Of a DNA stretch of 64,000 nucleotides, positions 8,330 to 18,024 are shown piece by piece (the stretch's first letter is position 1; each line of letters starts with the position of its first letter). This DNA is from Trichomonas vaginalis G3. Taxonomy: Eukaryota > Parabasalia > Trichomonadida > Trichomonadidae. Below the pieces are notes generated by a model. The model made no database searches. It worked only from the letters and a program-made list of their open reading frames with translations, and was not told where the DNA came from. The stretch is taken from assembly GCF_026262505.1 (NCBI RefSeq), contig NC_067206.1:25125896-25189895 (forward strand), given 5' to 3'. Made by a program: the position numbers and the translations under genes.

Positions 8330-9132
8330 TTACTTACTAATAAAATTTCGTTATTGTGACACTTTCTCCGGTTTATAGGACCTCTCTCATATTCTATCTT
8401 GTCATATCTAAACTCATAGTCATGTATGTCCTCTAACCATCTCATAACGTTTTCCAAACCACTTTTATCGGATGTAAAGTAAAAGCATGGATGGTTATGT
8501 AAAACGTCTAAAGTTTCTAAAGAGTCTCTCAAAGTCCAGTCTACTTGGTATTGAAAATCCCATGTGTTATAGAACGGCGGGTCCACTATAAAGAAAACAT
8601 TTTCCTTGTCTTTATATTTTTCATACAACTCTGTCCAATGACATCTCACAAACTCTATACCCTCAATATATTTTTCTATGTCCTCTTTGAAAACATTTGT
8701 ATAGTTAAGATATAAAACTTTTGACATAAGTGTTTCAATGTCATGAACTCTTATAGAACCACTATATAATAGTCTAGCAGATATACTATCCCAGTCTATA
8801 TATTCTGCTTTTTTCAAAACCTCTCTCACAATATTTTTGTTATCTAATGGTATACGTTCCATCTTACCTATAGGTATCTTTTCTTTTAACTCTTTCAATA
8901 TATTGTTTGTATCTGGTATATGTTTGAGACGGTCCATATAGTTGTCGAAGTCATTGCATATAATCTTTGAGTCTGGGAATATTGTATGACATAAATGGGA
9001 TATATAGAAACTTCCACCGAACAAATCTACAAATGTTAGACCATTCGGTAGTTTCTTAAGTTCTCTCAATATAATATCTTTACATCTACTCTTATTTCCA
9101 AAGAACGGTAACGGTGGTTTTGTAAAATTCAT
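8314..9132 (-). CDS. D12-class (Dam-like) N6-adenine DNA methyltransferase
   Basis: The frame is intact at 272 residues, a normal length for the family. N-terminal PPLPFFGNKSR is the AdoMet-binding motif I type of D12 enzymes (usually PFxYxGSK), followed by FVDLFGGSF. The catalytic motif IV is DPPF at about residues 180-183, followed by YNTW, a variant of DPPY seen in active adenine methylases. It would methylate adenine in element DNA, perhaps marking it during replication or packaging. It is the outermost gene, about 250 bp from the terminus and reading inward; a decayed piece of the same gene is the first thing inside the terminus of Maverick C. The start at 9132 follows TTTTTATTATTATATATAA. 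Confidence 0.85.
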   Translation of the reverse strand: MNFTKPPLPFFGNKSRCKDIILRELKKLPNGLTFVDLFGGSFYISHLCHTIFPDSKIICNDFDNYMDRLKHIPDTNNILKELKEKIPIGKMERIPLDNKNIVREVLKKAEYIDWDSISARLLYSGSIRVHDIETLMSKVLYLNYTNVFKEDIEKYIEGIEFVRCHWTELYEKYKDKENVFFIVDPPFYNTWDFQYQVDWTLRDSLETLDVLHNHPCFYFTSDKSGLENVMRWLEDIHDYEFRYDKIEYERGPINRRKCHNNEILLVSKCGLK

Positions 9133-9334
9133 TTATATATAATAATAAAAATGTTTTTACCTGAAAAGTGACAGAAAAGTGACAAAGCATGAAAACATAT
9201 ATAATTTGTGAAAAGTGAAACAAAAAGTGACATTTTTAAAAGTGACATCATTAATATGATGTAAATAACAACGGTTTTGGTTTTGTCACCGGCTGGTCGG
9301 CTGGGGTTCGGTCCTCCTCTTGGGTCTTGGGCAA

Positions 9335-9383
9335 AATTTCTTAGGGCTAGAAGGGGCGCAGCCCCTGGAAGCCCCTCATACCT
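9335..9383. other. Maverick A terminus with nested hairpin
   Basis: Read outward to inward (minus strand), the end begins AGGTATGAGGGG. It contains an outer stem GGGCT/AGCCC, three-base spacers, and an inner 6-bp stem AGGGGC/GCCCCT with a 3-base loop. Maverick C has the same plan at 56583 with a different inner stem. It could be the integrase end-recognition or protein-primed replication end. Confidence 0.7.
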
Positions 9384-9510
9384 GACCTAATTATTTATTG
9401 ATAATTTTGCATATTAATATAAACCAAGAATAATATTTCTCGCACGTTTTTTCTCTCAAAAAAATTGAATTGCCTTTCAACTCCGATTTTGTGGGCATTT
9501 TTTTTTCAAA

Positions 9511-11868
9511 ATGTTTCTTTCTTTTGTTTATGCTACTTATTGTGAGTGTCCATCTGGAGAATACACGGTTCCAAATACTAAAACATCAATTGATGAAAAG
9601 GAATTCTCGAACTGCAAAGAACTCACTCGCGTAATTATTCCGAATAGTGTTAAAACAATAGGTAACAATGCATTTTTAAGATGCACTAATCTTATAAGTA
9701 TATCCATTCCAGAGGGTCTTACAAAGATAGGTGAATGGGCATTTGCTTATTGTTCTAATCTCACTAGTATTTCAATTCCTGATAGTGTTACTGATTTATA
9801 TTTAGCAGCATTTTATGAATGTACTAATCTTATGAGTGTACAAATATCGATTTCTGCTAATTTTGATTATATTAGTGAAATTACATTTGCATATTGCCCA
9901 AATCTCACAGATATAACAATTCCTAACAAAGTTACTATTATTTGTGATAAAGCTTTTTATCATTGCGAAAGTCTCACAAGTATAACAATTCCACATGGTT
10001 GCTTATTCATTTTGGTTGCTTCATTTGCTTTTTGTACAAGTCTCACAAGCATAACAATTCCTAGTACCATAGTTACAATTCATGGAATAGCATTTGAATC
10101 ATGTTCTAGCCTCACAAGTATAACAATACCCGACAGCGTTACTTCTATAGGCTCTTGGACATTTAAAAATTGCAAGAGTCTTACTTCTATATCAATTCCT
10201 AGTAAAGTAACTAAAATTGAAGAAGAAACATTTTCTAACTGCATTAGACTCGAAAGTATAATAATTCCTGATGGTGTAACTGAAATTGGTGCAGAAGCAT
10301 TCAATAACTGCACTAAGCTAAGAATAATATCACTTCCTAGTCAAATTCGTATTCTGGATCGTTCAGTATTTTCACACTGCACTTCTCTAAAAACAATATC
10401 TATTCCTGATAAAATTTCCATAATTCCAAGCGGCTTATTTTATGAATGTACTAGTCTAACAACAGTATCATATCCAAATAACATTACTGCAATCAACGGT
10501 TTAGCCTTTTCTTATTGTTCAAGTCTTACAGATATATCAATTCCTAATACCGTGCAATTTATTGGCTATAGTGCATTTAGTAATTGTAAAAGTATAAAAT
10601 CAATATCTATTCCTAATGGTGTTCCAGGAATTTATGCGTGGACATTTGATAGCTGCTATAGTCTCATTAGTGTATCAATTCCTAATAGTGTTACCGTAAT
10701 AAGTTTGGAAGCATTCAAACGATGCTATAATCTTACAACAATATCAATTCCTAATAGCGTTACTTCAATTGGTCAAGGTGCATTTAATGATTGCAGAAAA
10801 ATTACAACATTGTCCATACCTAATATTCCCATAATTATAGATGACACATTTAATGGCTGTTCAAGCCTTTCAAGTATATCAATTTCTGAAGGAATTACTA
10901 AAATTTTGCAAGGGGCATTTTCTGGCTGCACTAGTCTTACATCTATAACAATTCCCAGTAGCGTCACAGTTATTGGTAATTGGGCATTTTATGGATGTCG
11001 GAATTTATCATCAATAACAATATTCGCACGTAATAATATTACTATTATTGATAACAGAGCTTTTGCTAATTGTAATGTTCATGAATTAGTATTAATGAAT
11101 GATGGTTTTCCAATATTAAATAATCAATATCTATATCAAAGTGTCAAAAAAATTATCTTTGACATGACAAACTCAAATCCAAGTAGACGACTTCTCGAAG
11201 GTTCAATTTTACCATCATTAAGCAATTTCACTAATTTGTCTTATGTTGAAATCAAATCTATTAATGGTTTTTCAATCCCTGATTTATTTTTATCAACCAC
11301 AAATGTATCTATTATTGTCACACAAAACGGAATTTCCATTGATGAAAATGCTTTTTCCGATGCAAAAATCACAAATTTCACATATTTCAGAAATTCTATT
11401 CTACAAGACAATTTCCTTAAAAATTCTCTTTCTTGTGATGAAGTTATTGCATTGGATACATATCCATCAGATAAATTGGGCGGTCTCCCAATTACTAAAA
11501 GAGTTGCACAACCAATTCTAGCAAATCCAACACCAGAAACTCCAGTGACTCCTGAATCAGAAACCCCAAATCCTACACCAGAAACTCCAAATCCTGCACC
11601 AGAAACCCCAATGACTCCTGAATCAGAAATTCCAAATCCTACAAATATATCAACACCGAATGATAGCGAAGTCAATAATAACCAAAATAACAAACGTGGT
11701 CCATCAGTTGGCAAGACAATGGGAATTGTTTATGGTTCTGTTTTTGGTGCAGGAATATGCATTGCCATCATCATGATTGCTTTCAAGATAAAAATCTCTG
11801 GATGGTCAGATTCTTCATCTTCTTCATCTTCTGCATATGAATCATCTGGTTCAGGTGTTTATGTATAG
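9511..11868 (+). CDS. BspA-like leucine-rich repeat surface protein (TpLRR, 785 aa)
   Basis: Residues from about 25 to 540 are repeated 23-residue TpLRR units of the type I-P-x-S-V-T-x-I-G-x-x-A-F-x-x-C-x-x-L-x-S-I, the hallmark of the large T. vaginalis BspA-like family involved in surface interactions. A degenerate region follows, then a P/T/E-rich stalk built on PETP repeats (about 670-715), one transmembrane segment (near 735-757, YGSVFGAGICIAIIMIAF) and a short Ser-rich cytoplasmic tail ending GSGVYV. The N-terminus is only weakly signal-like (MFLSFVYATYC). It is therefore probably a type I membrane protein with extracellular LRRs. An upstream ACGTTT block lies about 62 bases before the start. 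Confidence 0.92.
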   Translation: MFLSFVYATYCECPSGEYTVPNTKTSIDEKEFSNCKELTRVIIPNSVKTIGNNAFLRCTNLISISIPEGLTKIGEWAFAYCSNLTSISIPDSVTDLYLAAFYECTNLMSVQISISANFDYISEITFAYCPNLTDITIPNKVTIICDKAFYHCESLTSITIPHGCLFILVASFAFCTSLTSITIPSTIVTIHGIAFESCSSLTSITIPDSVTSIGSWTFKNCKSLTSISIPSKVTKIEEETFSNCIRLESIIIPDGVTEIGAEAFNNCTKLRIISLPSQIRILDRSVFSHCTSLKTISIPDKISIIPSGLFYECTSLTTVSYPNNITAINGLAFSYCSSLTDISIPNTVQFIGYSAFSNCKSIKSISIPNGVPGIYAWTFDSCYSLISVSIPNSVTVISLEAFKRCYNLTTISIPNSVTSIGQGAFNDCRKITTLSIPNIPIIIDDTFNGCSSLSSISISEGITKILQGAFSGCTSLTSITIPSSVTVIGNWAFYGCRNLSSITIFARNNITIIDNRAFANCNVHELVLMNDGFPILNNQYLYQSVKKIIFDMTNSNPSRRLLEGSILPSLSNFTNLSYVEIKSINGFSIPDLFLSTTNVSIIVTQNGISIDENAFSDAKITNFTYFRNSILQDNFLKNSLSCDEVIALDTYPSDKLGGLPITKRVAQPILANPTPETPVTPESETPNPTPETPNPAPETPMTPESEIPNPTNISTPNDSEVNNNQNNKRGPSVGKTMGIVYGSVFGAGICIAIIMIAFKIKISGWSDSSSSSSSAYESSGSGVYV

Positions 11869-12370
11869 GCCACGTTTTTTAAATCCTAAAACAGACCATA
11901 TACATTAAAATCCTGCAGCGATGAAACCTTTTCTGTGCACCAATATTATTTCTATAGATTTGTGAGGAAAATAACATCACGTATGAAATTCATTTGAATG
12001 TAATGCATGTCGAACCAGATTTCACTGAAAGTTGTTCATTGTATCAAGTATTTTTTCCTGATCTAATCAAGTTCATTGTTTTGGAACTTTAGTACCAAAT
12101 AATTTTATTCTTTTTTTTTGTTTTTGTTAAGTTATAAGTAAATATCATGTAATTTCTATATATTTATATAATAGTAGCATCTCAATCAATTTTGCATAAG
12201 ATAATTCAATACTAATATAAATTATTTTCTTTCAATAAATAATAACAAAGAATTCATCTTTTATTGTCATATGCAATGAAATCATACCCATGTGAAATTC
12301 TTAAACGCTAATTTTGATGAAAATCTTAAAAATATCAGAATTTGTAATATTATCAAATAAAAGATACAGT
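11869..12370. other. Host intergenic, no gene seen
   Basis: AT-rich sequence between the 3' ends of two convergent genes. I see no RNA gene or repeat of note. Confidence 0.65.
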
Positions 12371-12676
12371 TTATAAGTTAAATCCACCGTGCTCAAAGTT
12401 AATACCAAGATGCTGCTTTTCTGTGAATTGACGAGAAACAGTTTTGTAAGTTGCTGGGCGCTCGTATTCAGACATATCCATAGCGCCATAATCGTTATTT
12501 GTTGTTCTATAGATTGGGTGTTCTTCACGGAAAGTTCCACGAGATGTTAATGTGGAGAATCTGTCTGGAACTTGGCCTTCTGCTGCTAGTTTTTCTTGAA
12601 CACGAGCTTCAATCCTGGCAAGGTATGTTTCTTCATCCTCATCAGGCTTTTGTCCAGGAAGTCTATGAGTACTCAT
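12371..12676 (-). CDS. PIERCE1/2-like microtubule inner protein (101 aa)
   Basis: The central and C-terminal parts fit the PIERCE family of doublet-microtubule inner proteins: a VPDRF segment, then EEHPIYRTTNNDYG, an S/E-x-E-x-P spacer, a SRQFTEKQ segment and a G-x-N...GGFNL end. The short length is normal for the family. These proteins line the lumen of flagellar doublets and help link dynein arms; T. vaginalis has motile flagella, so the role is plausible. The N-terminal 40 residues are charged and helical. The assignment rests on motif order rather than a search. A CACCTGTAACGTATAAAA stretch lies directly upstream of the ATG. Confidence 0.6.
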   Translation of the reverse strand: MSTHRLPGQKPDEDEETYLARIEARVQEKLAAEGQVPDRFSTLTSRGTFREEHPIYRTTNNDYGAMDMSEYERPATYKTVSRQFTEKQHLGINFEHGGFNL

Positions 12677-12882
12677 TTTTATACGTTACAGGTGATATTT
12701 GGGGAAAAATGGTGAAATAACCCTTTTTATTTATTTCCACCTTTTATTCCTGAGATTCTTTTAATTTTCGAGGGTGATGCAATAATGCAAAGCAGATAAA
12801 TCAGGGACTTGTTTTGGTGTATGTCAAATGAAGTTAAACTTATTAAAAAAATAATAAATATAGTTTATCATAATAAAAAACA

Positions 12883-13830
12883 TTACTGATTGCGTAAGAT
12901 TACAGTCTTCTTACTATTCCATAAGGATCTATCTAACTTATCAAGCTCTTGCTTCATAACTTTCTTTTGCTCCTCTGTATAAATAATCTGTTCTTTGAGC
13001 ATTCTTGACTGCTCTTCAGCCTTATAAAGCTCTTGTTGAAGCATCTGAAGCTTTTGTTGAGTATTTTCTATTTCACCACGCATAGCAATAGTTCTCTCAT
13101 GTGAGGCATTAATTTCACTTCTAAGCATTTCTGCTGTTGAAGATGCTTCTTGCATTCTGTGTGCATAAGAATCATCAGATTTAAAGGACTCTTTACGAGT
13201 TCTTTCAATAGTTGCAGTAATTTGGGCTATTTGATTGTCAATAATGTTTTCATTGGTCTGGCTTTCTTCCATAGCTTGCTGTATATCAGCTTGATGCTTT
13301 TGGATAAGATCATCCAATACTGCTTTGAGTTGTGCAATTTGATTGTTGTGTTCGACTTCTTTGGCTTCCATAGCTTTTATAGATGATGCAATATCTGAGC
13401 GAACTTGTAACAAGTCGCGTTTTCTCTGTTCCTTGACTTGGCTGAGTTCAAATTCAAGTGCCTGAATTTCAACTCTTAACTCTCCACATTCTGTCTGTAT
13501 TTCTCTCATTTCAGCATCAACTTCCGCTTCTTTGTTCGCAAGATCGGCTTCATGTTCAGCTTGAAGTCTTTCGAGTTCGTATCTTTTAGCTTCAATTTCG
13601 GCTTCTTTGATTGCAGCTACTGTATCAACCTGTGTTTTCGTCCACTTCTTGGTGTTCTTTTGACTCCTCATAAGTTCTTTTTGGAATCTCTTAGCTTCAT
13701 AATCCTGTGCTTTGTAAATTTGATCTAAATCGACATTATTTTGAGTAGCAAATCCACCAAATGATTGTTCACTTCCACTCATAGCATCAGAAAATCCGGA
13801 TGCTGTATCAAAAGATGATGATGAAGACAT
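12883..13830 (-). CDS. Coiled-coil protein, 315 aa
   Basis: After a Ser/Gly-rich N-terminus of about 30 residues, almost the whole protein is heptad-repeat coiled coil rich in E, Q, K and A, and it ends in a short basic tail (WNSKKTVILRNQ). No catalytic motif is visible. A cytoskeletal or flagellar scaffold role is likely by composition, and it lies beside a candidate flagellar protein, but there is no family assignment. An ACGTTT block lies 12-18 bases upstream of the start codon, as at several other host genes here. Confidence 0.75.
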   Translation of the reverse strand: MSSSSSFDTASGFSDAMSGSEQSFGGFATQNNVDLDQIYKAQDYEAKRFQKELMRSQKNTKKWTKTQVDTVAAIKEAEIEAKRYELERLQAEHEADLANKEAEVDAEMREIQTECGELRVEIQALEFELSQVKEQRKRDLLQVRSDIASSIKAMEAKEVEHNNQIAQLKAVLDDLIQKHQADIQQAMEESQTNENIIDNQIAQITATIERTRKESFKSDDSYAHRMQEASSTAEMLRSEINASHERTIAMRGEIENTQQKLQMLQQELYKAEEQSRMLKEQIIYTEEQKKVMKQELDKLDRSLWNSKKTVILRNQ

Positions 13831-14003
13831 TTTAAAATTTCTAAACGTACATCAAATTATTTTTTACACGTCTTCAAACTTCTCAAATATATATAATTCT
13901 TTCATTCAAAGAAAAGATTATTATGATTTTTTTATTACTTTCATAAGTTTAGTTGAGAAATCAAAATTTGAAAATTTTAAAATGGTTTTTATTAAACAAT
14001 AAT

Positions 14004-15032
14004 CTACAATTCATTTGAAAGATAGTGATCGACAGGCAGCCAAGAAGCCTCACCTGAATAAATTGATTCCAAAGTTGGGCCAACGCTGCTCATACTGTCA
14101 ACTTTGATGAGCATCTCTGTCTTCGGATTGTAGATCCAGCAATTGGCCGTTTTAAGGAATTTCCAAGGAAGTTCTTTCTTTCCTTGGAACCAAACGTAGT
14201 TCATACTTGCGTATTTATCGCGGAGTCTGTTCCAACCTAATTGGTCTGTATCCTTTGTATAAATTATGCATTTATGAACACCGCCGATGCAATGTTTTGA
14301 AAATTCGGTGGAATCAAGCACAACATCAGGAATTTCGCCTGGTATACGAAGTTGCTTATCGATAAATGCATTAAGATCACGCTGTATTTGACGGAATTCG
14401 ATCTTTCCAACGTATGTATAGTTAAGAGTTGAATTCATGAAACGAATTTCAGGTGGATTGGCTTGGAATTGCTTTATCAAGTCTTTGCTATGGGTAATTC
14501 CTATTCTAACTTTACGATTTCCATGAAATGAATTTGAAAGGCCCATCCAAAGGTTTGGAGTTGCTTCTTTTTCTGTAAATAGTACAGCTAACGATTTAGT
14601 GGAGTTCTCCAGCCAAGTTGGATCGAATTCGTGAGTATAATCATGCAAATATTCAGAACAAAAATTAATAATGTCAGATGGCTCTCCATCACCGACATAT
14701 TCTGTTTTACCTGACTCATGGAATACCCAAAATGACGGAACCGATTTGGCAACAAACTTTCTAGCTGTTAATGGGTTTCTCTTAGTGTAAACAATGCCAA
14801 ATCTGAATATTCCCTCGGCAAGATTTGAAGCTTTAATAAACTTTGGAAATGCCTCATCTGAAAATTTATTTCCTTCTGTATGAAGCATGATAACCCAAAT
14901 TTCTTTCTTATTCTTCCTTTTTTCAACAAATTTCGTGAAATAGCTATCTGTAAGTGTTTTTGCGTATCCAACCTTTAGTTTTTTCTTGTTTTGCTCTTCC
15001 GCAGTAGCAAGCAAAAATAAGAAACTCAACAT
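14004..15032 (-). CDS. Secretory thioredoxin-fold protein lacking CxxC (342 aa)
   Basis: The protein begins with a short hydrophobic signal-like segment (MLSFLFLLATAEE). The first 150 residues look like a thioredoxin domain: EIWVIMLHTEG where the active site would be, then RFGIVYTKRN, the cis-proline segment VPSFWVFHESGKTEYVGDG, and a DIINFCSEYL helix. The active-site CxxC is absent, so it is unlikely to be an oxidoreductase; a redox-inactive PDI-like chaperone or ER scaffold is more likely. The C-terminal half has two potential N-glycosylation sites close together (NSTLNYT) and no known motif. TCAAAT lies about 16 bases upstream of the ATG, an approximate initiator. Confidence 0.65.
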   Translation of the reverse strand: MLSFLFLLATAEEQNKKKLKVGYAKTLTDSYFTKFVEKRKNKKEIWVIMLHTEGNKFSDEAFPKFIKASNLAEGIFRFGIVYTKRNPLTARKFVAKSVPSFWVFHESGKTEYVGDGEPSDIINFCSEYLHDYTHEFDPTWLENSTKSLAVLFTEKEATPNLWMGLSNSFHGNRKVRIGITHSKDLIKQFQANPPEIRFMNSTLNYTYVGKIEFRQIQRDLNAFIDKQLRIPGEIPDVVLDSTEFSKHCIGGVHKCIIYTKDTDQLGWNRLRDKYASMNYVWFQGKKELPWKFLKTANCWIYNPKTEMLIKVDSMSSVGPTLESIYSGEASWLPVDHYLSNEL

Positions 15033-15427
15033 GCAACCAAATAAAATTTGAATGTAAAAGGCAAACGATCATCTTCAATTCAAATTTTAAAATCTTTATA
15101 AATTTCCAAAATCGATATCAAATATTGCAAGGAAATTACAACGCGTATTTATTCCACAATGAAAGAGATATCCATAATATATTGAAACAACGTATCCCTT
15201 CAAAAAGCCTATATTTCAACAGTTTCTTCTTGATTTTTTGAATCATTATCAGTATAATCAAGATATACGAGAATATTAATGCAATGAATTTAATAGAAAA
15301 GCATATTTATACATGTTTTAAAAAGAAGTACTCTATAAATTTGATCAATAGAATAATAATTTATTTTATTAAACTAAATAAGGATAGAAATGCTATTTAA
15401 ACTAAATAAAAAGGAAAAGTTAAATAG
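15033..15427. other. Host intergenic, no gene seen
   Basis: AT-rich spacer of about 395 bp between the start of one minus-strand gene and the end of the next. It must hold the promoter of the thioredoxin-fold gene; nothing else is recognisable. Confidence 0.6.
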
Positions 15428-16696
15428 TTACTGTCTATTACATTGCTTCTTGATGATTACATTTTGTAATAGCAAAGTAATCAGCGACGAAACTTGAATT
15501 GAGCCTCCGATAAAAACAGAAGCATAGTTTGTAATGATTTCGCGCTCCTTTTGAGTTGTATTCGGGACTTCCATGATGACGGCAAATACTGACATGTAAC
15601 TGATTGCGCCGAAGAATCCGATTAGGAACAATGGAATGAGCATGTATATTGGCGCAATGAATACTACAATGGAATTGACGAGCATGATGACAAAAAGAAC
15701 ACCGGTAATTGCAGTTGTTATTTCTAATTTCTTAATTAGGAACCATTTCTTGATTGAGCGGCCAATAAGACCACCACATTGATAGCCAAGGGAGAAGTAG
15801 CCGAAAATGAATGGTTCATCAATTCTCTGCTGCTTCGTCATTGAGCAGTCTGTAAGACAAATGAGAGAAACATATTGGAAGCAGAACATTGCGAGATTGT
15901 TCAATATAAAACGAAGAGACTTGTACCAGTTTGAGCATGAGCAGAAAGGTACTTTGTCTTCGCTGTTTTCATCTTCGTCGTCTCTTTCAATTTTCTCGAT
16001 ATCTTCAAGTTTTTCTTGTTCTTCTTCTTTTGGCTTTGAAGTATCGACGTTTGGATTTCTGAGCATGAAGTAGAAGATAAGAGGATATAAAATTCCTGCT
16101 GGAGCCATGCAAATGAAGGATAAAAAGTAGAAAACTTTGAATTTTTGACAGATAAGGGAATAACCAGCTCCACAAACACCAGAAAGGCCAGTTCCAATAC
16201 CCCATGCGCCAAGTAAGGCATCGTTATCAAGTGATGCAAAATATCCAAGCATAACACCCTCGCCAAAGTCGGATGAAACACCGACAAATGATATGAAAAG
16301 AATAGCTACGAAGATGTTTGGCGAAACTGCTGTACCAATAAGACCAACAAACATAAATGCACCGTTAATTATTGATCTAATGTTGTAAGAAACGTTTTTA
16401 CTTGTGAGAAAAGCATTGCCAATTGTAGCAAAGATTGATAAAATAACAATTCCCCAAGATACAGCACCGATGTAGCCGTCTTTATTAAAATGAGTACAGA
16501 CAGCCTGGGCATTAGCATAAGCAACCCAGTATGGAAGATTGTTAATTAAACCAATAAGCAACATTCCAATGTAATTAATAATTCTCCATTTCTTTGAGGA
16601 TGGTTGGGTTTCAACTGGCTCCATATTATCAGGAGTTTGTTCAAGCGCCGGGGCTTCGACTGGATTGCCGTATACATCAACTGCTCCACTCGTCAT
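15428..16696 (-). CDS. CLN3: CLN3 (battenin)-like multi-pass membrane protein
   Basis: About 10-11 transmembrane segments follow a 50-residue cytosolic N-terminus. The first carries IGMLLIGLINNLPYWVAYA, close to the conserved L-x-G-L-x-N-N-x-x-Y of CLN3. Later blocks GVSSDFGEG and LGAWGIGTGLSGVCGAGYS match the family's SSGLGE-like and W-S-S-G-T-G regions. A charged E/D/K loop in mid-protein separates two halves, as in major-facilitator relatives. CLN3 proteins act in endolysosomal membranes in amino-acid, pH or glycerophosphodiester homeostasis. The start is taken as the ATG at 16696, 8 bases after a TCAAAT initiator-like block; the open frame extends five codons further but has no ATG there. 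Confidence 0.8.
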   Translation of the reverse strand: MTSGAVDVYGNPVEAPALEQTPDNMEPVETQPSSKKWRIINYIGMLLIGLINNLPYWVAYANAQAVCTHFNKDGYIGAVSWGIVILSIFATIGNAFLTSKNVSYNIRSIINGAFMFVGLIGTAVSPNIFVAILFISFVGVSSDFGEGVMLGYFASLDNDALLGAWGIGTGLSGVCGAGYSLICQKFKVFYFLSFICMAPAGILYPLIFYFMLRNPNVDTSKPKEEEQEKLEDIEKIERDDEDENSEDKVPFCSCSNWYKSLRFILNNLAMFCFQYVSLICLTDCSMTKQQRIDEPFIFGYFSLGYQCGGLIGRSIKKWFLIKKLEITTAITGVLFVIMLVNSIVVFIAPIYMLIPLFLIGFFGAISYMSVFAVIMEVPNTTQKEREIITNYASVFIGGSIQVSSLITLLLQNVIIKKQCNRQ

Positions 16697-17653
16697 AATT
16701 TGAGTAACCAAAATACGAGTTCAACCTTTTTATAGTTCAAAACATGCTTTCAATTTGCTTGTTATGATTATTACTAAAATTTATAGTTGTTCAGATTTAT
16801 GCTGTGAATTATTGTTTTTGAACGTTCAATTTAAATTCGAAATCAACAAAATCTTAATTATATCCAATAAATATACATGTTTCAAACAAATCAAATTGAA
16901 TAGAGGAGTTTGGTCTTCTCAAATTTTGATAAAATTTAACCCGTTTGGAGAATAATATTTTTTCTGAAATTCCACGAATACATTATTGCTCGCGTTTCAT
17001 TTTGTTTGAAATAAAACGGATTATATCGATGAAACCCGTAAAAATTCAGATGATTTCTCATCCAAATGTCACGTATTTATCCGAATAAAAAGGTGAGGGA
17101 AAATTCTAATACGTTGAATTGCTGGAATAATGGTCTGATCCTCATAAATGATCGGACTTGAAAAATTGAGAGCACATATTTGCTATTCAAACTGTAGCGT
17201 CATTAACCCTTTTTTAAAAAGAGTTTACCTCTGAGAACATATGGGCATCCAAAAACAGATCAAATACAACATATATTCTTTATTAATGATATGCTTTTCA
17301 GTTTCCCATGATATTTTGAAATTTTTAGTGCTTTAGCATAGTTCATCTTTTATATTTAAGTTTTATTAAGATAACATGTCTTGAAATCATACTTTCAATT
17401 GGGTTTTCTCTTATCAACAAATCATAAATGATAGGAAAATAAAGAATTCCTTTAAATAAGGTAATGAAGCTGAGAACCTCATCAAAGATTTCTTCATGAA
17501 TAATGATATCAATCATTAATCAATATTTTTATATTTGTAAAAAAAATTCGAGATTAAAATTGTTAAGAACTAGAAAAATCGTTTACACTTACGCTAACTA
17601 AAATAAAAACAAATAGAATAATTACTTTCTTTTTTGAATTTGAAATACATTTT
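16697..17653. other. Host intergenic, about 950 bp, no gene seen
   Basis: AT-rich DNA. A 66-codon frame on the plus strand (16755-16955) looks non-coding: composition like the surroundings, no domain and no upstream signal. No tRNA or repeat recognised. Confidence 0.6.
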
Positions 17654-17980
17654 TCACTTTTGTGCTCTATTCTTGAAATCTGTAATTATTTTGTATGTTT
17701 CTTCATTAGTTGTTGCTTCTAAGTATCTTTCAAGATGTAATTGATATGGAATATGATACAAACAAACGTTATTCCAAATGATCTTGAATATTTCATCAAC
17801 ACTAAAATTGTACAGATTTTTCAATGCAAAATCAAGGCATGCCTTTGTTAAAAATGTGACTAAAAGCAAATCTTGCTGATTCGTAGAGTTGAATAACTTG
17901 AGAATGTCATAAAATTCAGTTGGATCTATCTCATGTGGTTTGCTTGCTAATATCTCAAGAAGGCCGCCGATTTTATCCAT
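17654..17980 (-). CDS. Conserved-looking small helical protein, about 108 aa, unknown
   Basis: The likely start is the internal ATG at 17980 (MDKIGGLLEILASKPHEID); the longer frame to 18022 adds a hydrophobic stretch that overlaps the divergent neighbour's start region. The protein is predicted mostly helical, with L-x-K-x-F-N and D-F-A-L-K-N-L motifs. No family is recognised. It diverges from the FHA gene with only 44 bp between start codons, suggesting a shared promoter region. Confidence 0.5.
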   Translation of the reverse strand: MDKIGGLLEILASKPHEIDPTEFYDILKLFNSTNQQDLLLVTFLTKACLDFALKNLYNFSVDEIFKIIWNNVCLYHIPYQLHLERYLEATTNEETYKIITDFKNRAQK

Positions 17981-18024
17981 TATGAGAAAAATATGAAAAG
18001 TGACTAACAAAAAAGGTGACAATC

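Larger units (their letters stand above)
1..9383. mobile_element. Maverick/Polinton A, right-hand part
   Basis: This is part of a virus-like giant DNA transposon that enters from outside the window. It carries an integrase, a DNA polymerase fragment, two penton-like capsid candidates, a phage-type fibre, an HNH gene and a D12-class DNA methylase, a gene set typical of Mavericks. The right boundary is placed at 9383: the reverse complement of 9335-9383 begins AGGTATGAGGGGCTTCC, matching the start of Maverick C at 56583 (AGGTAGTGGGGCTTCC), and AG/CT termini fit the Maverick class. Sequence to the right changes to host type. The left end and any target duplication are outside the window. Several genes are broken, so this copy is probably not autonomous. 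Confidence 0.85.

Noticed and set aside
9150-9260. AAAAGTGACA repeats and the palindrome ACATCATTAATATGATGT as another word-palindrome site
   Set aside because: Word copies are irregularly spaced and the palindrome is not built from the repeated word, so it does not meet the architecture seen elsewhere; it may be a decayed relative.
16755-16955. 66-codon plus-strand frame as a host gene
   Set aside because: Composition matches the surrounding intergenic DNA, with no upstream signal and no recognisable motif.
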